From Xiphias gladius (Eukaryota; Chordata; Actinopteri; Istiophoriformes; Xiphiidae): DNA of 64,000 nt. Below are positions 49,201-60,340 of the stretch, piece by piece. The position numbers and the translations under genes are program-made. The DNA lies in contig NC_053408.1 in the NCBI RefSeq assembly GCF_016859285.1, positions 5,296,213 to 5,360,212 on the forward strand. The letters are read 5' to 3'. The notes beneath the pieces are model-generated. The model saw only the letters and a list, made by a program, of their open reading frames with translations, made no database searches and was not told the DNA's origin. The stretch's first letter is position 1, and each line of letters opens with the position of its first letter.

Positions 49201-49505
49201 CTGATTGTATTCAATTGTTGTCCTGAAATGTTTTTAATCTTGATTTTAACAATTAAAGCACCTCGTAATCTTGTTTTGAGATGTGCTGTTCAAATAAAGT
49301 TTATTATTATTATGATTATTGTGATTATTATGAACAGCCATTGCTTGTTTTCATTGTACCTTCTGACATAAACTGCACTTTGTTTTTTCCAGAGTTCCAC
49401 GGTCTAGAAGACTGGATGCTGCTTCGCTCGTTGCAGGCTTTACAAACAGAAGGCAAAGCGGAGATCATCACCATGGATGATGGAAAGGGCGTGAAATTCT
49501 TCTGA
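43236..49505 (+). CDS. vps25: Vps25, ESCRT-II subunit
   Basis: Six coding exons join in frame: 43236-43282, 45789-45934, 46800-46853, 46979-47067, 48453-48528 and 49393-49505. They give 525 nt and 174 aa (human VPS25 is 176 aa). All introns are GT-AG. The protein begins MTFEWPWQYNFPPFFTLQPN and contains RQKQLAAWCSLALTYCRHHK, the block MEAQESPMFNNKKIERKL, EELRKKGNLEWLDKNKS, MWRRPEEWGKLIYQWV and the C-terminal KAEIITMDDGKGVKFF. These span the two winged-helix domains; the N-terminal PPFF-type motif binds the VPS22/VPS36 stalk, and the second winged helix contacts VPS20/CHMP6. ESCRT-II acts on endosomes in sorting ubiquitinated cargo into multivesicular bodies. Residue-level identity to human is high. 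Exon 1 holds only 47 coding bases and intron 1 is 2.5 kb. The donor of exon 2 (GAAC|GTATCC) is weak. wnk4 follows, as in the human 17q21 order. Confidence 0.96.
43390..43640 (+). repeat. Cluster of GCTAGC/TTAGC motifs in vps25 intron 1
   Basis: GCGAGCTAGCATCATGTTAG, CCGGCTAACCGGCTAAGCC, CAGCTAGGG and GTTAGCTGTAAGCTAGCTG occur within 350 bases of the vps25 start codon, like the cluster after mfsd13a exon 1. Confidence 0.6.
43848..43883. repeat. (GATA)n-like short repeat
   Basis: Imperfect run of GATAGATAGATC/GATCAATCGATAGATAGATAG units in vps25 intron 1. Confidence 0.75.
44073..44514. mobile_element. Long-TIR MITE, copy 1 (vps25 intron 1)
   Basis: The left arm starts CACTCAGTTGGCAGGTTATT and includes ACCTAAAACTAATGCAGTCC and CAATAAATCCTACCTTC. 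The right arm contains the complement: GATTTATTGCAGGACTGTTG, GACTGCATTAGTTTTAGCTA, GGTGTAT and TTGAGTG. The two arms make a 442-base palindromic element without a transposase frame. A second copy lies at 46288-46598. Minus-strand frames at 44101-44377 lie inside it and are not genes. Confidence 0.75.
44686..44917 (-). other. Orphan minus-strand terminal-exon-like segment in vps25 intron 1
   Basis: On the minus strand, TTTGTTTTTTAACAG forms an excellent acceptor (AG at 44919-44918). It is followed by a frame open from the first base for 31 codons, containing VELDSLELVAEYMMLDNP and ending in CHAS and TAA at 44824-44822. About 125 bases after the stop comes ATTAAA (near 44693-44688), a variant polyadenylation signal. 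This is the pattern of a last coding exon. No upstream exon was found on the minus strand and the protein was not recognised. It may be a real antisense gene, a decayed gene fragment or chance. Confidence 0.35.
44930..45788 (+). other. vps25 intron 1, right part
   Basis: No supported gene. The frame at 45288-45497 is not conserved-looking. The acceptor ATGGACAG ends at 45788. Confidence 0.5.
46288..46598. mobile_element. Long-TIR MITE, copy 2 (vps25 intron 2)
   Basis: The left arm, CACTCAATACACTGAACAAT then TATTAGGTACAC, is complementary to the right arm GTGTACCTAATAAAATGACA. The interior shares GATTTATTGCAGGACTGTTG and GACTGCATTAGTTTTAGC with copy 1 and has TTTCTATTATTTTGTCTACC where copy 1 has TTTCTATTATTTTGACCACC. 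About 311 bases, with no coding capacity. Confidence 0.75.
47068..48452 (+). other. vps25 intron 4
   Basis: 1.39 kb of AT-rich sequence, GTGAGT donor and TTTTAG acceptor. No other gene is recognised. Confidence 0.55.
48795..49125 (-). repeat. 'AAGTA' repeat copy, opposite orientation, in vps25 intron 5
   Basis: TTTTTACTCCACTACATTTA, TTTGACAGCTTTAGGTCC, TACTTTACAAAATAATATT, and near the end TTGTACTGTGGTATTTCTAA and GGATCTGATTCCTTCTACT match a familiar long fish repeat in reverse relative to 21050. Confidence 0.55.
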
Positions 49506-49892
49506 AACGGTGCTGGAATCACACACACGCTCTGCCTGGGAGCCCTCGTACTGATACTGTAACTTACAGGCGAATTTTTAAGATTTAGCCATTTAAGGCT
49601 ACACCAGGTGCACCTCAGCGCCCAGCCCAGAGAATGCTGGTCCAGTAAATGTTTTTTGCCTTTTGGTTCGCCCAATTTCAAAGCCTTTTCTTATTGGAAG
49701 AGAACCAGTGTCGTCTGCAAGTGTTTGGGGAAAAGAGCATTTGAGGTGACACTGTGTTTAAAGTTGTCACAGGTAACATTTGTTGCCATTTAAGCATGCA
49801 ATGAGTCTATCGGGACTAAATATTATCATGTCTGAATACTTTAGGGGAAAACCTTTCCCCGCCAGCTGTAACTTTACTCTTTCTGTATTGTA

Positions 49893-49898
49893 AATAAA
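49893..49898 (+). terminator. vps25: vps25 polyadenylation signal
   Basis: AATAAA in TTGTAAATAAAACTAG, about 390 bases after the stop codon. A second AATAAA at 50240-50245 could extend the 3' UTR. Confidence 0.6.
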
Positions 49899-49959
49899 AC
49901 TAGTTTTATGCCGATTTCCCTGTTAACAAATTCACATGGTATAATTAGCTTTGGAGCTT

Positions 49960-50687
49960 TGCTTGGCCGTTGTTCCTCTGTTCCAACCAGACATGTCAAA
50001 GAAATCCCAGAACACGACACCAGAGGGACTTTTTTATTTTGAGAGTAAATGCTTCCAGAAGAGGAACACCAGAGAGACTTGGACCACCAATCCCGGCTCG
50101 ACTCAGCTGAGTGTAATAATAGTGGACTTCTTGTACAGATTGCTGTCGTCCTATTATTGTGCAGTAGCTACTGTGACACTCCTGTCATCCTCTGTCTCTG
50201 TCTATATATTCAACTTCTTTTTTCATATCCTGTAGGAAAAATAAATTAGAAATTTGCTAAATGTGTTTCTTTTATGTCTCTCCAGAGAACTTGAAAATGT
50301 GCTGTCTTCCCTTTCAATCCCAAAACTTTGCCATAAACTCTCGACATTCCTGTATCATCTTAGAGGTTGTGTGGAAAAACACGAAGGATCACGTGAACAG
50401 CGCCCCGCAGTGCTCAAGCCTTGCAGATTCCGAACCACGGTGATGGAGATGCAGCCGTTCAGGATGACTGAAAGGCGTCATGTGCCGCTGTGTCCCAGAC
50501 TGTGTGGATGAAACAGCTCCAGGGAAACCTGTGTGTGTGTGTGTTTGCCTATAATGACCAATGAGGTGGGGCCCACTGTGCCCTTGGCTGATAAAGGTGT
50601 CCTGTTTCAGCAGCATTAGGCGTCAACTCTCCGCAGTATGGCTCCACCTGCAGGTCCGGCTGCGCCCCCCCCCCACACACACACACT

Positions 50688-50718
<31 letters not shown>

Positions 50719-51200
50719 GGCTTTATCTCTTCCTCATTCAGGCTAATCGAATGACGACAGACTGAGAGGCTTGTAGTGAAATGACTCATCGGTTGTATCT
50801 CTGTATCTGAATTCGGAGCAACAGGAGTTATCTTGATCTGGGAAGCACCGATCGGAGGAGACGTCCTGTTCTGTTGCTGCTTTTGCGCACAAGCTGCGAA
50901 GTGAACAGAAGATGGACTTTGGCACCTGTTCAGCCAATCCATACAGAGAAATGCCAAAAAAATAAGTTTATGGATCTTCCCCCATACTCTTCCCTTGTTT
51001 TACATCTTATGCATCCCACGATACTGCTCCAATTTAGATTTTGTTTTTTAAAATATTCCAAAGATTTTTTTTTTTTTTTGGATACCAATTATTCAAACCA
51101 AATTAAAAAGAAAAAAAAGAAGAGAAAAACCTTCTAATGAAGTGTTGTGGTTTTACCAAGTATTAGATAGCAAACAGTCCACAGGTCGTACCGTAATTAC
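49960..51200. other. vps25-wnk4 intergenic sequence
   Basis: No gene supported. It contains a (CA)n run at 50672-50714 and a short TG run at 50530-50543, which account for the Cys/Val and Thr/His frames. Confidence 0.5.
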
Positions 51201-51214
51201 TCCCTCTGGCTCGC

Positions 51215-51350
51215 CCTATTAGCGCGTCAAAGCTGCGAGGGGCGGAGTTGGGAGCGCGCACTGGGAGCGCACGGGACGCACAGCCCTCCGGAGCTCTGTT
51301 GATAGAGGCAGCGCCGTCCTCTTAACGGAGGTTATGGCTGAAGACTTTGG
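51215..51350 (+). promoter_or_regulatory. wnk4: wnk4 promoter/leader region
   Basis: GC-rich patch with a GGGGCGGAG Sp1-type box at about 51239-51247 and several GCGC steps, 330-470 bases before the start codon. Two donors follow (CTTTG|GTAAGAG at 51350 and GATGA|GTAAGT at 51432). The first coding exon seems to begin after the acceptor CATTTAG ending at 51646. A spliced noncoding first exon is therefore likely. Confidence 0.5.
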
Positions 51351-51679
51351 TAAGAGAAGAGGACAGCGGGGATTATTTGATAGGAAACTATGCGTTGATG
51401 TGAAATATTTTTTACACAGCGGCTGCGATGAGTAAGTATTTTTGAAGTTTTCTGTTTTGTTTTTTTTAAACTACAGGTGAATGCAGCTCAGATATTATGG
51501 TCAGTTTATAGTTTAGTGTTTCTAGACATGCAACAGAGCTGTTATTTAGTGGTCAGCCCTTGTTTAAAGCCATTGACATCATGGAAAAGTTAAGGTAAAC
51601 ATAAAGTGACGGCACTCTATTGTCCTCATGCCATCTCCGCATTTAGGCTCTAAACCAAGAAGGCGTTGAACCTGCTACG

Positions 51680-52312
51680 ATGTCACACGCACAGGTTGAG
51701 ATACCAGGACGCGGTTTCCCAGGCCTCTCTGTGGATATGACCGACGACTGCTTGTCCCGGGTGCCGTCCGTGCTGAGGGCGCACGGTTTGGGCGCACGGA
51801 GGAACTCTTACGGGCTGCAAAAAATTAGCATGGATATTGATTCGCCCCTGTACAGCGGCGCCCTCTCCAAAGCCTTGTCCTGGTCAGCTGAGAATATTCT
51901 GACCCTGTCCGAGTCCAGAGCGGAGGACGAAAAAACCGACGAGTCTCCGCCGTCTCCGTCCCCGGTTTCCAGCCCGGGCACCAGCTCCAACACGCCCCCG
52001 AGCAGCCAGGAGCCCGACTCCGGGTCCCTTACTGGCAACTGGGAGCCCGCTCCGAGACCCGGCGCTCAGGACGCCAGTTCGGACTCTGAAAACGAACTTC
52101 AAAGTAAACAGCACAAGATCTTGTCTCGCATCACGTTTGATGCCCAGTGGGAGCAGGAGGAGAAAGAAGACGTGGAGACCAAAGCGGTGGCCACCTCACC
52201 TGATGGAAGATATCTCAAATTCAACATAGAGATCGGAAGGGGGTCTTTCAAGACAGTCTATAAAGGGCTGGACACAGAGACAACAGTGGAGGTGGCATGG
52301 TGTGAGCTACAG
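51680..52312 (+). CDS. wnk4: WNK kinase, first coding exon only (wnk4)
   Basis: Partial gene: 211 residues from ATG at 51680 to the donor CTACAG|GTAGGA at 52313. The N-terminal ~145 residues are low-complexity, rich in Ser/Pro/acidic residues (for example [15 protein letters not shown]). They lead into the WNK signature [20 protein letters not shown] and the kinase N-lobe [19 protein letters not shown]...VEVAWCELQ. The catalytic lysine is Lys191 in the glycine-loop strand, and Cys208 stands where most kinases have the beta-3 lysine, the defining WNK feature. WNK kinases phosphorylate SPAK/OSR1 to control NCC/NKCC cotransporters. Assignment to wnk4 rather than wnk1-3 rests on the place directly downstream of vps25 and on the compact N-terminus; fish may carry duplicated copies. 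The rest of the kinase, including the exon beginning near RKL...AERQRF in relatives, is not in the window. Confidence 0.88.
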
Positions 52313-55300
52313 GTAGGATGAGTTGTTTTTATATTTCACTTTAGACCAAAATTTCAAGTTGCCAATTTGGAATATAATATAATATAAATGTGGAATATTT
52401 CATTTTATCAATTAATTCAATTCTAATAAAAGCAATGATAGATTAAGCTTCAACTTGAATGTTCCTATTCAAAAATCAGTCACCTTTATGTACACCTCTA
52501 CAACCAAAATTGCACTGATTTCAGCCAAAGTTTACACTGCATACACTGTAGTACATCTCCCTTTCTCTTCCCAGGCAACAAACCTAAATCAGGTACATAG
52601 GTTGATACTTTCCCTGGTTTCCTACACCGCTCCACCCGAATCCCCCCTCCGACCATCGGTGTCTATGTGAGGCAGCTAATCTACTGCATATTATTCCTTG
52701 TTGACCTTGAGTTTGGCTGCGTCGGGCCTGCGCATGGTAATCCAGGTCATCCTGTCAGCAGTTAGCTCAAACTGAACCACGCCGCCTGCCCTGATCCCCT
52801 CTAATCTCTGTTTTCATCATCAACCGGTGACACCGAGGCTATAGCTCTCTGAGTTTCTCGTGCAAACTAAGGACAGCCGAGAGGCAGCTGTGGTGATCTA
52901 CCGTCAGTATTTGTGTGCGATAATGGGGCCATATGTGCTCTGAAATGTTTCCGTCCTGCGACATGGGGCCCGTGAGATCGTGTTCAGCTAGGTGATCCAG
53001 CATTGCGGGGCGTTTATGCTCACGTGTAACATGTAAACATCGGAAGTAAGACAGACCAACTACTGTTTAACTCTGCCTCTCTGTCTGTTGATGAAGAGGT
53101 AGCCCGCTGTAAAATTGTAGAGGCGTCAGTATACTTTTTTTTTTTTTTTTTATGTCACAGTGTTTGGCATGTGGATACCAAACAGCCTGGGTAACAGCTG
53201 CCACTGGTCTTTCTTACATGGTTTGATTGCACAGCGGAGGATTTAAAGATTTAGGCTTTAAGTCCACCGTTAACATTTGCTGTTTTGCGTGACGTGCAAA
53301 GGTATCAGTAACTGGCAGCAACCCTTTGAACCTCAAATTAAGCCCTGTGCCACTGTCATTGAACTACATACCCACTAGTAACAATTCAATTAACGACAAC
53401 AATTTATTCTGATCAGACCAACCTTAAAGACAATGGAAGTTGCGCTACATAAAACATGCACAGAGGTAGTCTTTGTCTTGCATTTAAGCTCTGCAGGAAG
53501 CACCGGAGCACAGACAGTCGGGGATTATCCAGGGTGAAGCGAACCTGCCCCAAAGGCTCAAGCTCCAGCACCAGCAGGCGTGGGCTTCTGCCTCCGAAAG
53601 CCCACCTGTCAGTTCACACAACAGGTGTCTGTTAGGTGGAGGTAGAAATACAGTCGCTCCCAGGCTCTGATAGGCACAAATGTCCCTTCACCCGCCTTGT
53701 TACAACAGTCGTAGATGTTTGACACCCTCGAGTCAAACACAAGCAAGGGTTCATCAGTATTTGCGGTTTTGACTTTTAAAGCATCCCCCTACTTTTAGCT
53801 TTGTTGCAGCTCCGTGGCCAGGGGCAATCTTGGAAACAAGCATGCTATTTCATCTCTTTACATGAGACATGAGCCGAGTTAAGCTCCTTAATCGCCCCTA
53901 ATAAGCTTAAAGGTGGCCGTTGTTGATATGGTTACTGTGCTGATAAGTTAACCTCAAAGAGACAGATTCAGTTGCAGTGGCATTTCTTAACCAGAATCGC
54001 CAACCGTCCTCCAAATGTGCCCCTGATTGCTTAAAACGAACACAAAAGCTGGCTGTTGGTGGCTAAACACAATCGTTCCTGTAATGTTGATGGAGCAGCA
54101 GTCGAAGGTGCGTCATTACAAGTCAGGTAGAAATGCCTTAAGCTCTTTTAACTATGTATCACAAAGCCTGCGCTGAAGTCTGCAGGCAATTTAGATCAGA
54201 TATTCAAAACGTGAGGGAAGTTCAAAAAACAACTGCTTTACCTGATTCCCACTTATCCAGATCATTTGAATTAGTCACGATTCCCACTGAGACACACAAG
54301 GTTATCCTCCTGCGTATAGTTTACTGTCAGTGTTACACTGAGCACAGGTCTGTCTGGGCTGCGTCCACGGGAACCTTTTGTTCCAGCTCGGAGAAAAGTA
54401 ATAGATACATTTAGATTTTTTCCATGACACGCAACACCAAAGCTCATCCAAGACAGTATAAAACACCAGGCAGAGCTCACGACACTGCCAATCAACCAAC
54501 CAAATGTACGTATCAAGACTATAATACAAATGAAAAGTAACCAATCATTCACCCATAAGCTTGTATTAGCAATGTTTGGACCATACACAGGTCTTCCTCA
54601 GGCAAGTACATTAAGGAAATAAAACATGCAAACACAGTCATACTGCCAAAAGAGGACTGGAGAATGGACAATATTATCAGCCAAATTTGAGCTCATCACA
54701 GATCTACTGGTACCAGCCTGTACAGATGAATTCAGAAAATGTCGGTGCAGAGATGCCAAGGACATGTTTGAGGTCATTTAGAAAGTGTTGCCATTCATAC
54801 TTTGGCGACTAGATAGCAAAATTTCCTGCATGCTACACATCTTACTAGCAATTAATTGCTTAACAGCCTAATTTAAGGGATCGTCACCAAAAATATTTGT
54901 AGTCTTTGGAATAAGTATATCTTATATACCTATGTGAAACAATTTTGGACAATATTTTATCGGATCTTTTAAACTCTCAATTATCCCAGCCAACACTGGA
55001 TAAGCCTCAGAAATCAAGTAGCGCTTTGTCTCTATGGATGATTATTTCCGTGCTCTTTGAAAAATCTCGACATTTTGGTTGGGAATCATGAGCAAACTAT
55101 CAGATTCTCAACCTGTGCATCCCTTCCTGTTTTTCCTTGTCTATAGTACTGTACACTTGCCCAATCGATGCAAACTGCTACATTACAAAATTTGAGGGGC
55201 AGGGCAGAGATTTTAAGATAATCCTTGGCTATATCCACTGACAGAACACACCAATTGTGATGAATGGACAGCAACTCTACGAGATAAATTTTAAAACAAA

Positions 55301-56900
55301 CTGTATCTAGACCCTTGACGCAAAATGTGTAATCATCTTGAGAGCTGCTTCTCTTTCAGTACATCTGCCTTCTATTTGGGATATTGACTTAGTTTGCCCA
55401 TCGTTTTCTTTTGTCTCAAGTTTTCATTTGTTGTTGTCATTCTTTGTGCTGCCTTTACAAAATTTAGATTGTAAGTCAGGTTAATGTTCACAAACAATAC
55501 TTCATACGTTTTACAGTGATTGAGAAATTGAAGATAGAAACTGGTGCAGTTTTTAAAACGAGGAGTCTCCTAAATTTATCAAGAACTTTAGAGCAATATG
55601 TGGCTGTGAGTTTAGAGCTATCTGGTGCTGTTGCTAAAAGAAGCAAGGCAAAAAAAAAAAAAAAAAAAAAAAAACTTCCCAGGTGGCAGCTACCTAGCAG
55701 CCCTTCCCCCACAGGTCCACAGGTGACTCAGTTGCACTATAGGCAACATAGGCTGAGCTTTGAAGGAGATGCGGAGGTGATAAAAAATTGATGAGCCATT
55801 GTATGGTTCCCTCCCAGTTCCACTCATCTACTCAAAAAGAAGAGTTAACCGCCTGATGTATCTCTGCTGTCACTGTTACTGCTGCGTTTACAAAACTGCA
55901 ACAAATGTGAAATGCTGATCATCAGTCGTCGCATGGACCCGGTTGCACACTACGTGATCTTATTCAAAGGTTAGCACTTCGCAGCAGTTTCCTCCGGGCC
56001 TGCAGCAGATGCTCAGACACTTTTATACTCTCGTTTCATTTTTAAACCAAAACCAACACATACTCCGTAATCAGGCTCTATATAAACAGCTTCACCATGC
56101 TCTGCTGCACTACAGCCACCTGTATTTTCAGCACAATCAGTGTTTATGAGGGCCATGCGTAATGCAAGATCGACTTGAGTGCATTTAAAAGTGCTGCTGC
56201 ACCAACAACCAATAAGCCAGCTCTTTTCATGCATAAATACACGCTGAGAGAGAGTTTTGTGCCTGTTGTGACATACCAAGTTGTAAAAGTTGGTGCTCTG
56301 CTTGTGCGGTCATGGTTTTTGCAAATGTCTTTTTTTGGAGGATGGTTTTGGCTAATGAGAACCTTTTACTATGGTAACTCTTTCCTGAAACACATAAAAT
56401 CAGCACACTCTGTCTCCTGGAGTTACTGCGCTTACTCTGGGCTATTATTACTCATTTGTTTATTGGTGCTTCTAGGTGTTAGTAGATAGCGTCATTGAAA
56501 CAGGAAGTTGGAGACTGCTTTTTAACTGCAGAATCAAGTCTACCATACATACAGTGTTTGCTTAAACTATAATGTACAAGTGAACGCTCAAATAGAGGCA
56601 ACAGCAAGCATCGACAGATCCCTTGTATGATGCAAACCAGATGTAGTAAAAGTAATTTTCAGTGCCGTCGGTAGGGCTTGGTATTGAATCACAATATTTT
56701 TTGGTACCGACTGAAATGTGTCTTATGCAGTGAGTGTTAAAAAAGGTCAAACGTGGAGAGTTGGCATTGAATTTCTGGTCGTCTTTATAATCTTGTTATC
56801 TAGATGCAGTAGTTCCTAATTCAGATCATAATTTTTTTCACTTTTAGATTGTATTTGATTTAGGTATGGGTCATGAGGCCGCTTGTCTTTAGACAGCGAC

Positions 56901-57050
56901 TAAAGGAATAGTTTGACACTTTGGGAAATAGGTCTATTCAGCATGGACAAAAAGCTAGCATGACTCTGTCCAAAGTTTAAAAAAAAATCTGCAAATCTGT
57001 CCACTATTTTTACATTTAGCAAATAAGCATATTTCCTAAAATGGCATACT
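56901..57050. mobile_element. Short palindromic copy of the 'AATAGTTTGACA' repeat
   Basis: The left end GGAATAGTTTGACACTTTGG pairs with ATTTCCTAAAATGGCATAC at the right, and GACTCTGTCCAAAG lies inside. Same family as 30097-30367. Confidence 0.5.
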
Positions 57051-57254
57051 TTTGGCCTCTTTTTTAAATTATAAGAAAAAAGGGTCTTGTAAAAAAAAAC
57101 AAACCCAAAACAAAACATTTATATATTTCTCAAAGTAAAGACTTGAAAAAAGTATAATTTGTGGTGTTGATTATGAAACTGTATCAGCACTACTATCCAA
57201 AAATTTCCAGTGATACCCAACCCTACTCATCACTTGGTTTCAGTTTTGTCTATT

Positions 57255-57690
57255 TGTCTTAGTGCTGTAGTGATTAATTGACAACAATTAATAATCAGTT
57301 CATTGTTTCAGTAATGTTTCAATTGCAAAAAGACGAACATTCACTGGTTTCACCAAATGTTTTTAAAAGTCTTAAGATGTGGGGTTTGGAAAAAAATGTT
57401 TTTTGATAGGGGATAGCTTGACCTTTAATCTTGATTTACTTTTACTTGACTTGAAAATGAAATATTGCATCAAAAATCTAGTGCTGAAGCAACTGAGTCA
57501 TTTAATTGATGACTAATGTCATAAAATAAATCGACAACAATTTCTATAACTGAACTTCTAGTCGGGCAAAAACAAATTATTTAAAGATGTCCCCTTGGGC
57601 TGTGGGAACTATACATCTTAAAGACTGAACAATGGATCGATTGGGGGGAAAAAAAAAAAAAGTTTAAAGTTTAATCGATAATAAGTTAGT
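57255..57690 (+). repeat. Interspersed repeat, copy 1 of an inverted pair in wnk4 intron 1
   Basis: AGTGCTGTAGTGATTAATTG, GCAACTGAGTCATTTAATTG, AAATTATTTAAAGATGTCCC and CTTGGGCTGTGGGAA match a common fish repeat that is often flanked by ATTAATCGATT-like strings. A copy in opposite orientation lies at 59955-60340. Confidence 0.5.
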
Positions 57691-58533
57691 CGCGGCACCC
57701 ACATGATAGATTTTCAAAGAACCAGAGTTACCTAAGGACAAAAGGAGGAAGGAGGAGGTGTGGTGGTGGAAGATTTACATCACCCCTGCTGCAGTAAGTG
57801 TTGGAGCCATTACTGTAGCGCTAGAAAGAGCTTGAAGCTAAACTGTTTATGTTTTAGCTCAGAGTTTAAAGCTCATATAATAGCACTAGATCAAATCAAA
57901 TCGGTGAAACCTCATCAACGTCTTGCTGCCGCATCTGCACAGTTTGTATTTTGAGTTATGAGGTTAAACAACAAAGCATAAATCTAGTTTGGCACCAATC
58001 CCAGATTTCTGTTGCCTCTCTCTCTCTCTCTCTCTAGCTTGCCTGAGCCTCATACAAGCCCGGCTGTGTAACCTTTATCTGAATGTGGCTAGTGTTCAGT
58101 GACACAACACAAGCTGTGGGCTTCCTATCAGTTCTACCGTAGCCAACATCAACACTGTCTTTCCTCGCAGGGCCCGCGGTGAAGCGAGATCCAGCTTATC
58201 AGAGCCAGCCAATGTTCACGGAGGAGAAAGTGAAGGAGGCCCACAACGATAGCCTACATTTACACATGGCAGCACGTCACTCTGACGTGAGGGCTGGTTT
58301 TTTCCTCTATTCTTATAATTAGCTCTGCACAGTCCTGAAGGGAAGGACATACTGTGGCACTTATAAAACTTGTACTGTACTAAATGTACACTCATTTGGT
58401 GATTGCCCTGCATGATACAGCGTGTCTGTGTCATGTAGTGTGCACTCAGAGCTGAAACTAGATAACAGTGTCGCACTGGCTGCTGTTGATAGTATGTAGG
58501 TGTCTTTTTAGGTTGGATACTGTAGCTACAAGC

Positions 58534-58775
58534 TGGGGCAGCATGGTGGCTCTGTGGTCAGGGGCCTGGGGCCATTTGGTGTGTTTGTATTTCTCTATGT
58601 TCCCATTGGAAACTAAAGTGCTCATAGGCGTGATGGCGAGCGTGAATGTGTTTTTTTTTTGTCTCAGCCCTGTGATAGGCTGGCGACTGTAGGCTGCCTC
58701 TCACCTAAGCCATGCTGACCTGCTCAGTGATCTTTACTGGGATATTTGGGTCCAGAAAATACATGGATAGATGGT
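58534..58775 (+). mobile_element. SINE-like repeat
   Basis: The head GGGGCAGCATGGTGGCTCTG then TGGTCAGGGGCCTGGGG, the middle GCTCATAGGCGTGATGGCGA, CAGCCCTGTGATAGGCTGGC and the tail ACATGGATAGATGG follow, piece by piece, the plan of a very widespread fish short repeat with a tRNA-like head. It is diverged and internally shortened. Confidence 0.65.
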
Positions 58776-59954
58776 AAAAAAAACTTGTCCGATGCTCTGA
58801 TAACTTGGGAAAACTACACATAGAGGGTTTCAAGTGTCAAAGAATTAAAAAAAAAACTGTGTTGCTGCTAGTCTTGCTTTAAATTCAGAAAGAAAGTTTA
58901 ATTTCATCTACATAAAAAATCTACATAAACAACATCATTATTCAGTTTAAGAGGAACATATTAATACAATAATACGTTTACAGGAGCTTGAGTAAGCTCA
59001 TGAAATTTTGATTTACAGAACGCTAAACACGATAGCTCAGATAAGCCAGTATTATCCAGGCTACTGAGACATACGAACACGGTAATCTGGCTTTTTATTT
59101 GTTTTTCTGTTATATTTAAGGCCTTAACAAACATCCAGAACAATCTTTAAAATCACAACATTGAATATTTTAAGATATGATTGACTGAAAATTATCATAA
59201 GCTTCATCCGCCTCCTTTCCTAACAATGAAAGAATTAGGAAAATGCAGGAACAGTAGTTCAAAGCTTCCTTAAATCGAGTTACCTGTAACTCTGCCAGAC
59301 ACACACTGGGAACACCATGTGGAAAAAACTGATACTAGTTTTCCATCTGCCCGATGTAATAACTGAGCTATTGTACTTGTATGTACACAAGTGTACCATT
59401 GGAAAAGGCTTTGTCTCTGCTGAGTCACTGCTTTTAATGGGTTCCCTCTGTAGATTGATGTGCGAGATGGTTGTAGAAGAATCTTGGAGTCTGCACTCTG
59501 TGTCAGACTGAATCATTTTACACTTGGAGGCCTCTCAGATTGTGCAATTACAGTCTGTTGAATCACAGCCTTAGGGTGTAAATAGAGCAAAAAAAAAAAA
59601 AACATAACCAGAGACACGTCATCAACTGATGTTTATTCTGTGTATTTGACTGTATGATATCTTTACTAACATTAATATTTCGATCTGTATGTTTACAAAC
59701 TATTTAAATACCTGAATTTTAATTAAATATTCTTTCTTAGCAATGTTTATTAACTTGCACCCCGCTCTCCTTAAAATACACCAAAAAAGAAATCACACGT
59801 ACAATATCATGTCAGCCAATTTATTTTGCATAAATTTTGCAAGAATTTTTTCTTTAATTTCTGAAACTGTCAGAATTTTAGTATAGCTGGTCTCCCTTTC
59901 CCAAAGCTCAAAATTTGTTGACGCTGGATGTGTCTCGTGGGATCTAGGACCACT

Positions 59955-60340
59955 ATTTTTTGTGGACGTTTACTTCAAATATCAATTATTTTCGTTATCA
60001 ATTTAATCTGCCACTTATTTGATAGATTCATCAATCGATTTGATAAAATTATCGGAAAATAGTGACAAATGCCCATCATAATTTCCCAAAGTCCAAGGTG
60101 ACTTCTTCAAATAGCTTGTTTTGTCCAACCAGCCGTCCAAAATCCGAAGATAATCAGTTTACTGTGATTTAAAACAGAGGAAAGCAGGAAATACTAATAT
60201 TTGAGAAGCTGTAACGAGAATTTTTGGACATTTAGCTTGATAAATGAATGAAATGATTAATCAGTTATCAAAATCGTTATCATTTGATTTACGGTCAATC
60301 TTGTAACTGCCTAATTGTTTCAGCACTACAATGACCAAAG
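59955..60340 (-). repeat. Interspersed repeat, copy 2 of an inverted pair in wnk4 intron 1
   Basis: CAAGGTGACTTCTTCAAATA, GCTTGTTTTGTCCAACCAG, CCGTCCAAAATCCGAAGATA, AGAGGAAAGCAGGAAATACT and TTTGAGAAGCTGTAAC read as the reverse of a familiar fish repeat. It ends in GTTTCAGCACTACAATG. Confidence 0.6.
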
